Source: Botryococcus braunii
Lineage: Eukaryota > Chlorophyta > Trebouxiophyceae
NCBI GenBank assembly: GCA_002005505.1
Contig: MVGU01001231.1
Span: forward strand, 106,001 to 170,000
Direction: 5' to 3'
Length of the DNA: 64,000 nucleotides
The position numbers and the translations under genes are program-made. Below the pieces are notes generated by a model, which was not told the origin of the DNA, made no database searches, and saw only the letters and a program-made list of their open reading frames with translations. This document shows, piece by piece, positions 49,269-64,000 of the stretch. Positions within the stretch are counted from its first letter, which is position 1. The number at the start of each line of letters is the position of its first letter.

Positions 49269-51761
49269 TATTCGTCATTCCTGTAATTAACTACTAGTTT
49301 ATATCCTCTGATGTCAGCCGAATCATCCCAACCACGCATTATATGTCTGGAAGAAAAGCACGCTTCAAGTCAGGCAATGCCTTTTGCATCTTTGCTTTGC
49401 AGGGCTGCGATACCTCACATGGGACCCGCCATCGAATGTAATACCAGAGCTGCAGGGGAACCACTTGCCGCTCATCTTGTTAATTTGAATTTCCAATACT
49501 GGTCATCACGCCATGCTCTTGTTGATTTAGATCGTCAAACAATAGTAACTTTCCACGTGAATGACAATGCCATTTTCCCATTGTGCCCACCCCTTCCCCA
49601 AAAAACCAAAAAACACTATGTAGAACATGGGAATAGCTGCTGAGATACTCTGGAAGTGTGCATGACTTTACTCATGTTGATCGTGACATAGCAAAATGGA
49701 TTTATCCACAACAGATCCTTTACTCGAGGTAATCTTACACAAGAAGAGCAAGAAGGAAGTTGAGTTGTGCCTGGCAATGTCCCTAACACCTTTGTTTGGG
49801 GCATTACATACCATCCTATGTGCACATTCACATGGTCCTACAATACCCTAGAAAAGTACATGCCACTGACATGCAGACTTCGAAAGGCACAGTGTAAGCC
49901 TTCGTTGCAGAAGACACGTGCCTTACATACAGTTATACTTCCGATACCATGCTTTCCCCGCCCGCCCACGCTTCCCATACCATGCTTTCTCCATCCCACT
50001 CCCCATTTCACCCTCGCTTCCCATTCTCTTCTCATGTTGTCCCCCTCGCCCATTTCTGTTATCCTCCCTCACCATTTCTATTAACAGCTTTCCCTCCCTC
50101 CTCTTTCCCTCTCCCCCCCCCGCCTGTCTTCCTCCAGCGGCCTCCATCCATGGGTTGTGCAAAGCCTCAATCAAGTGATCCATTGGTCACGTGCGGGCTT
50201 CCCCGGGTCTGGATTTGGCACTGTTTCATCCCCTCCTGGGGTGCCAGGGGCTGCATCTGCTGCACCCCTCTTCAGAAAGAGTCTTCCCAGGGGCACCAAC
50301 TTCCCTCCATCCAGGTCAAAGGCCGCCTTACTAACTGGGGAATATGTTGCCCGCTCTGGGACTTCTGGAGCGGGGAGCCCAGTTTTTGTGGTGCCAAACT
50401 CTCGCACCCAAAATTCCATGGCCTCCTCCTTCGTCCTCATCTCCCAGAAAGGTTCTGGCTTGGTTTCCTCCTCTGCCTGTCAGATATGCCAGGCCTGGGG
50501 TCAGCACAGTCCTGAGAGTTTGAAATCCTCTGTTCATTGGCGCATGGCATGGACTGGCATCTACAAAAAAAGGGGGAATATAAAAGCTGTTTTGTCATGA
50601 ACTGTCGCTGAATGGATTGAAAAAATGCATGTCAATTGAACTTTTAGTGTAGAGTTTGGGTATGGGTTCAAGGGCTCACACGCACACCCTCCGGTGGAGC
50701 TAATCCTTTTGGCTTTACGCTACGATATCACCTCTACAGAAGGGAAATAACCCGTCCAGCATTTAAGGCAAGGCTTACCTGGTCTGCATACTTCGTGCGT
50801 TTCTTGAGACAATTGTAAAACTTTCTCCACTGGCCAGAGCAATCATCCACATTGCCGTATCGATAGTATTCCGTCAGCTGATGTCCTGGGGCTGTTCACT
50901 CCATACACCAGGGTGCTACTTTTAATTCCACATAAATGACCTTCAATTCCAGTCAAAAGTGAAGAGTAACACATTACCCACAATGCGTGAACGACTGCGG
51001 ACGTAATGTCTGTAGCCTCAGCATAAACAGTTTATAGCAATGACATCCTAAAGATAACATCGTTCAGAATGAACATGCCTTGAGCCATACATGGCTCAGA
51101 AATCGGTCATTTGCAGAAGCAAGTTGTCAAAGTACACAGGGGCCAAGTCCGACGTACAATAGCAAAACCACAGAGCATCGAAGTATGGGACACAAGACTC
51201 TCTCTGTTTGGAATTAGCGTCAGTTGGCAGAACAGATTGGTCATCACTTATTGACATGCTTATACCACTGTAGTTCCATTTATGGAAGCACTGCAGTGTG
51301 CATCAGCATTGTGTAATAATGAAAGCTAAGAAGAACCACTGAAAGTCCGTGCCACCAAGCCTCCAAATCTCAGGCAGCTGACGAGAGTTCAGATAAGCAA
51401 GTTTGCAAGAAAGATATTGATGTAGTCGATCAGTTTCCTCGATCGGCATGATGTTCAGTTGAGATCACACAGTTGGAAGATATCACATGGGATCCATGCG
51501 CGATACGCAGGTTGTACGGGATCAGTCGCAAGGGTTCTTCGCCTCAGTAAGTTCTTCCCAGCTAGTTTTTCTTTATCTTCGCAAAACCAAGCAAAATATT
51601 TGCACCACACGTAGCAAAGTACGCACAGCTGTTGCTTTCGATATAATGGGAGAAAGGCAATAACTCCATTGGCGGCTTTTCCACAGCTTTAGTCTTTTCA
51701 CTTCGTTTTGTTTCCCATTGTTGAAGCATCCTGGTTTATATCAGTTATAAGATATCTAATT
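49269..51761. other. Intergenic / upstream of SF3B4
   Basis: Apart from the possible minus-strand exon at 50171-50476 I see no gene. The SF3B4 5' UTR and promoter should lie within about 51500-51761. Confidence 0.5.
50171..50476 (-). CDS. Possible exon of an unrecognised minus-strand gene
   Basis: A 101-codon open frame starts right after an acceptor-like TGACAG and ends in TGA. It is rich in Glu, Lys and Pro (AEEETKPEPFWEMRTKEEAM ... FGTTKTGLPAPEVPERATYS). The composition looks protein-like, but no partner exon or family is recognised. It could be a fragment of a retroelement gag or linker. Confidence 0.3.
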   Translation of the reverse strand, partial: AEEETKPEPFWEMRTKEEAMEFWVREFGTTKTGLPAPEVPERATYSPVSKAAFDLDGGKLVPLGRLFLKRGAADAAPGTPGGDETVPNPDPGKPARDQWIT

Positions 51762-57857
<6,096 letters not shown>

Positions 57858-58796
57858 GTCAGATGACATGCCTCCTGGGTATTTGTGGAAGTATCTGGTG
57901 CCAATCTATCTCTGTGGTAAAGGACTGTGTATGGGGCCCCTGGCATTGTAATATGACAAAGCTCGGAGAGTGTGCTGGCAAGCTGGTGTTGGCGGCAGTG
58001 TCAAGGGTTCCCTGATATATTGGCTTTGAAAGGTAAGGGATTGGGTTGCCTTCTATATTCCCGTTTTTTGTCAAGTATGTGGACACACTCTGAGCTTTAT
58101 GAGGGTGTTGGGATAATGTGAATCATCCATGCAATTCCATTTGAGTGCATGGGCATTAAGGGTACCCACTGCGTTGGCTGTGGAACATCCAGTCGTGTTG
58201 GCATATGAAGTCGGCTACTGTGGAGCTCCTGCAACCTCACGATTTGATTAGTCTGGCTTCGGTAGTAACGGTTCTGCATTTCAGTATGAAGTGGAAGGGG
58301 CCTGAAGTCTCTAAGGAGCTAATTAGTTATCCATAAGAGAGAATTGTATGGGAACATGCCTTACCACTTGGTGAAGAAATGTGGCTTTCGTAGGTCTGGG
58401 GTCTTAAATCCTGAAGTCATCTGTGCTGACGATCTTGAAGTTGAGACTGATCAGGCGTTTTGCTTGCAACTTTGTCATCCGTTCTTTCAGTGCCACTTCT
58501 TTAGTGACATTCTGGGCGGCAAACACCCACACTTCATAAGTTTAGGAGGACATCGACGTAGCCGCCAGATTGTTGAGAAGTTGTAGCCCGGAAAGTATCC
58601 ATGTTGACCTTAGATGGTCCCCGACAGCCCACCGGATATGGGTGGCCACTGCGTCTCAAGGCTAGTATAGAAGACCTCGCCTATGATGGTGGTGTGAGGT
58701 TACGGCCATAGAAACGTAGTCCCCTGAGAATACGATCATATATACCATCTTCAGGAAGGTCTGTTGAAGAAGTCTACTGATATTTGAGTTGCAGGA
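57858..58796. other. 3' flank of SF3B4
   Basis: No gene recognised. TGTAA at 57947-57951, a polyadenylation signal in some green algae, lies about 90 bp past the stop. Frames at 58097-58279 (-) and 58344-58586 (+) show no family motif. Confidence 0.45.
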
Positions 58797-59484
58797 TGTT
58801 GTTAGAGGTAATGTGCAATCAGTAATACCTGTAACAAGGCAGACAGGTCTTTCAGAATGTCGTCCCCAGCTACAGTCCTAACGACTGTTTGCTGTTTCAC
58901 ACAAGCAACTCATGGACCAGTACTTGCATCTCAAATGCCCTGCATCCTTCCATTCCCGTTCCATTACATCAACGTCTTGCACCAAGCATCAAACAAACCA
59001 TTCCTGGATAAGGCCTAGTACGGCTACGTTCGAGTTCTTGGCTATACTCTCTATTGCCCCCATCCCTTATCTGTTTAAGAGACAACAGTGTACACTAATC
59101 ATGTTCACTCTCATAATAGCAACTAATGACACAACACGTGCTGTCGTGCCGCACCCGTAACAAGGCAGACAGGTCGTCCAGGATGTTGTCCCCAGCTACA
59201 GTCCTTACGACTGTCTGCTGTTTCACACAAGTAACTCATGAACAAGTATTTGCATCTCAATTTCCCTGTATTTACCTTTCCATATATCTTTCCATTCCAG
59301 TTGCCAAGCACTGTGGAGACGACAGTCTTAAGATTTCAATCAGAAAGCGTGTGATCTAGATCTAAATGTACCTTATATTCGATATCGAGCCTGTACCTAC
59401 TTGTACCTTATGTCCGTCCTATATTGTACACTCGAAGATCACCTAAAGCACAAGGCACCCTGTAAGCATGTTCAAAAGCCAACA
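58797..59484 (-). mobile_element. Solo copia LTR E, diverged
   Basis: 688 bp, minus orientation (TGTTGGCTTTTGAAC to CTCTAACA). It aligns along its length with LTRs C and D, including both modules (around 58845-58890 and 59163-59220, with GCAGACAGGTCGT pairing ACGACTGTCTGC) and the tail ATCACCTAAAGCACAAGGCA. There is no internal element sequence on either side and no target duplication that I could find, so it is an old solo LTR. Confidence 0.85.
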
Positions 59485-60845
<1,361 letters not shown>

Positions 60846-62423
60846 ATGGTCGTGCTCGAGGTTGCCCAAACCTGTAACCGGGGTTCCAGCTGCATAAATG
60901 GAGCAGCTCCTCTACTCAGTGTCTCAGTGGCTCCTCATAGGGCGTGCCTGCTGACTCAGTTGCGTGCCGAACGAGGCCATGGCCTGCAAATCAGGGCGCA
61001 GCAGGCGGCTCAAACCATGTCAGGCCATCCTGATGCAGTCAGAAGAGCTGAAGAACGACGGCTGAGGTAAATAGCTAGCCTTGCGAAACATTGATCTGCG
61101 TTCAAGGGATGCCGAGATGGAACTGTCCTACGTGTACTGGGGCTTGTGGCTCTGCTCGTGAGCCTCCTTGTCAGGCGAAGTGGGCGGATTGTTTTGTCAT
61201 GTAGCGGAGATCCACGAGTCCCGGCTCCTTGCTCGTATCATGTTTGCCAGCAACGAGCTCCTGTCCTCGTCAGGTCAGGTGGGCGTCGGCCTCCAGGGAG
61301 GTTGGCACTGATGATGTGTTGTCCCGGTTTCTAACTTTGTTTACGGTGCACCTTCTTGGGTTGCAGGAGAGAGACCTTGGCCATAGAATTAATGCGTCCG
61401 GATACTTCTGGCCCTTGGTGAGCATTCTTTGTTGGGTCTTTGAGGACGCCTCTCATGGGTGTGGTTCGGACTGGTGGAGAGAGCTTTAATGTAATGACAT
61501 AGTAACCTTGTCCTGTAGACTTTCATAAAGAGGATCCAAGCATAGCATTATATGTGGAAAATCGTATTTGGTCATCCAGTTGTTAACCTCTAACGAGGAC
61601 TGCATACGTCCGGCAAATGGCCAGGCGCTATCTCACCGGTACAGTCCAAGTTGGTTATGGCGATGTGCTGTGATGCCAATAAGATGTTTGCACCAATGGT
61701 GTTGAATTTGAATTCGGGTGCTTCGACTAGGCACGCCCTTTCTGTGTTTTGGCTGCTCTCGACTAGTTCCTAAGCCATGCTCCACACTGTTCAGGTACAA
61801 GGGAGAACATCCTTCGAACATGGTGGAAGTATACACAGTGGACGACCTGGAGAAGCAAGTCCAGAGGACAGACTGTCTGGTGGTTGTTGAAGTATTTGTA
61901 CCCGCATGCCCAGGTTGTAGGAAGCTTTTCCCAAAGATCAAACAGATTGCATCAAATAATCCTGATGTTAGATTTGTTCAGGTGGGCCCTTCAGTCACCT
62001 TGCCATGTTTACCAGCAACTAGCTGTTTGAATCGGGGTTTGCTATGGTTCAAGGGGTTTACCTGCTCCTGAAACAGAATGATGTGCCTGGAAATAAGCTG
62101 TTGTTCCTTGCGGTGTTTGCCACTAGGTGAGGATAGCCGGTAGCAGCATTGTGACGCTGAGGTTCATATGTTGTAGTTGAAGTGCATGTGGACTGGGTGT
62201 TATTATTGTTTGACAAGAGTTTTCGGTGCAGGTAAATGCAGACCCTGCAAATGAGGAGTTGCACTCGTACGTGCTGAAGGAGCTCAAAATACAAGTATTG
62301 CCTTACTTTGTATTGTACAAGCGTGGGCATCGTGTTTCAACCTTTGGTGCCTCATTGAGGCGAGTTGATATGATTCGTGCAGAAATTGCAGCAAATAAAG
62401 ATGAGATCTTGTGCAAGCATTGA
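60846..62423 (+). CDS. ACHT-like chloroplast thioredoxin with CPGC active site
   Basis: Three exons in phase: 60846-61066 (ATG), 61795-61981 and 62232-62423 (TGA), 199 residues. The first 70 or so residues are rich in Arg, Ala and Ser with few acidic residues, like a plastid transit peptide. The mature part starts near YKGEHPSNMVEVYTVDDL, which matches the entry motif of plant ACHT / thioredoxin-like 1 proteins. It then has the fold strand LVVVEVFVPACPGCRKLFPK with the redox pair CPGC, VRFVQVNAD, and the cis-proline in VLPYFVLYKRG. The family oxidises or reduces plastid targets such as 2-Cys peroxiredoxin. The canonical thioredoxin WCGPC is replaced, and the Trp before the first Cys is Ala. 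The ATG was chosen because the donor CTGAG|GTAAAT then completes the Arg codon across the intron. Confidence 0.85.
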
Positions 62424-63177
62424 TGGACAGCTATTGGAGGTTGACATCTCCCAACCGTTTGCCAAATTTCTATGATTCTGCTGTTGCCCTTCAAGATGGG
62501 TCGAACTTCCGTGTTGTGCCCCAATGCGCATCGAATAATATCTGGGAGCCCTATGTACTTTTTGAGGTCACTTTATACTTGTTGTGCGGCCGTGACTTGT
62601 GGTGTGAGTAAGTGTTCCGTTCAGCGTGTTCTTGAATTTGTTTGCATGGGAATGGTAATCTTTGTGCAGTCGTCGCTGTCAACCCGAGCAATTCCTTAAA
62701 AGTGATTCTCCAGAGGTGTTCAGAGCCAGTTGAGGACAACAATTTCTTTTACATTTCTGTGTGCGGCGGAGACGGTAACATGTGGTGACAGGGCACGTCA
62801 CCCTACCAAGAGGATGAAGAACAATTTTGCAAAAGATGGGGTCTACTGATTCAATTGAGGGGTAAATGATACAGTATTCTTAGTGTTGCAGCAATTCTCG
62901 GCTGCGTGCACACGAGTTTTGATGTGGTTTCAAAGGATTCTGTGTGGAAATTGTACAGAGGCTATGGAAAGTTTGCCTGTCCCACTCCAATGTGGGGTTG
63001 AGGCTTGTCCATGGGTAATAGGGAAATACAGCGTCGGTGTGCATAGTTTGTGCAAGAATCAGTTCGGTGGGAGGGTGGGAAGTATAGCTACTTTCTTTTC
63101 TGGAAACGTTTAAACACAAACCTGTAATTTAGGTGCATGACTAGAAGCGGATGTCTCAGTGAGAAAGTTTATTTAGC
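62424..63177. other. Intergenic between convergent genes
   Basis: Probable 3' UTRs of the plus-strand thioredoxin and the minus-strand gene; no other gene seen. Confidence 0.5.
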
Positions 63178-63418
63178 TTAGAATTGCGTTGAGTGTGGCA
63201 GTGGAAGTGGTGGTGCTGGTGGGAGCTCGAAGTCAGGCACATTCATTTGGGGTGGGTGGCTTGAAATAATGATGCGGGCCCTTAGGTCGGCTGAGTTGAT
63301 TGAAAAGTTGTATTGGGACAGAACTTGAAATATCCGTTTCTCCTCGCTTGGAGGTGTTGTGATGGCTGCTAGAGTTCGTAGGCTGGTTCTCATTTGGTCC
63401 CTTTCGCAATTGAGTAGG
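63178..63418 (-). CDS. Probable last exon of an unrecognised minus-strand gene
   Basis: A 79-codon frame follows a good acceptor (AACCTCAACCAG) and ends in TAA at 63178-63180. The text is protein-like: LLNCERDQMRTSLRTLAAIT, EEKRIFQVLSQYNF, SADLRARII, QMNVPDFELPP and a proline-rich C-terminus. It looks like the end of a charged, helical protein. I do not recognise the family. The preceding exon was not found with confidence before the window end. Confidence 0.5.
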
Positions 63419-64000
63419 CTGGTTGAGGTTTTACCTCTCCATGCAGGACTCGCGTGGTTGAGAGTGTGCTTAGTGCAAGATGCCTGGAGTGTTTGCAGAC
63501 TTATTGTTGGTTGTTAAGCATCTGTCAATGCTTTTGTGCTGTGGATTCTGAGCTGGCTTTGCTGCATTGCTGTAAGGCACTCGATTGCATCATGGGAGTC
63601 ATTTGAACGACAAGCGTTAGATGTGTCTGCACTCAGTAGGTTTTGCAGGCAGCTTTCTAAGAAATCCATCTTGGCTGGATTGATGTTTTTTTTTTTTTTT
63701 TTTTTTTGGAAAGAAATTAAGCCATGCGAGCTTGTATTTCACAAAGATTCTGTTGTCTTTTGCTTGCCAACAGCAGTATTTTGGCAGTCAGCCTCAGCAT
63801 TCCAGGGAATCTGGAATTGAAAAGCTGTCCAGCGTTTCGGCTGAAGATACAGGTGTCCTATGTGAGTCTGGGGAATGTTAATGTCAGTGATTAAGTGTGA
63901 GCTTGTTGCAAGGGACTCAGGGGTGCACGTGCACAACTCTGTAAAACAACCAAATACTGATCTCTCGCACTCTGCACATGGTCTCTCTGCCTGCCTAAAT
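63419..64000. other. Probable intron of the minus-strand gene
   Basis: Contains a 23-T run at 63687-63709. No exon could be supported here. Confidence 0.35.

Noticed and set aside
58344..58586. 80-codon plus-strand frame (GFRRSGVLNPEV) considered as a TYW3-like fragment
   Set aside because: Only a few residues resemble TYW3, and the conserved C-terminal motif and neighbouring exons are missing.

Overview
This is a eukaryotic nuclear window. Genes are split by many GT-AG introns (plus two GC-AG introns), there are no bacterial-type operons, and long dinucleotide microsatellites fill many introns. The SF3B4 protein reads closest to the plant version of that splicing factor. A thioredoxin of the chloroplast ACHT type and Raf-like TKL kinases also point to the green lineage. 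A green alga with a large, repeat-rich genome fits best; the species cannot be named from sequence alone.

Layout. 1-4362 (+): the 3' part of a TKL/Raf-like protein kinase. 4363-9042: intergenic. 9043-21417 (+): a membrane-anchored GH31 alpha-glucosidase with an N-terminal P-type trefoil domain, in about 20 exons. 21418-42231: a 21-kb repeat block. It holds one copy of a 1.9-kb dispersed repeat, a truncated Ty1/copia element, a head-to-head (inverted) pair of copia elements, a nearly complete young copia element (30599-37581, TSD GAAAG) nested in that pair, and a truncated Ty3/gypsy-like element with its own 257-bp LTR. 42232-45863 (+): a second, divergent TKL-type kinase. 45864-51761: intergenic, with the second copy of the 1.9-kb repeat. 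51762-57857 (+): the splicing factor SF3B4 (SAP49). 57858-60845: intergenic, with a solo copia LTR. 60846-62423 (+): an ACHT-like thioredoxin with a probable plastid transit peptide and a CPGC active site. 63178-63418 (-): the probable last exon of an unrecognised gene that runs off the window.

The host genes have no evident common pathway: signalling, glycan or starch hydrolysis, splicing and plastid redox sit side by side. The most notable system is the copia family. Its primer-binding site is complementary to the anticodon arm of initiator tRNA-Met (half-tRNA priming), the LTR end carries a matching tRNA-like stretch that can fold onto that site, and every LTR holds two copies of a module with a conserved stem-loop. 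Exon boundaries were derived by hand from splice sites, reading phase and family homology, and most joins are phase-consistent.
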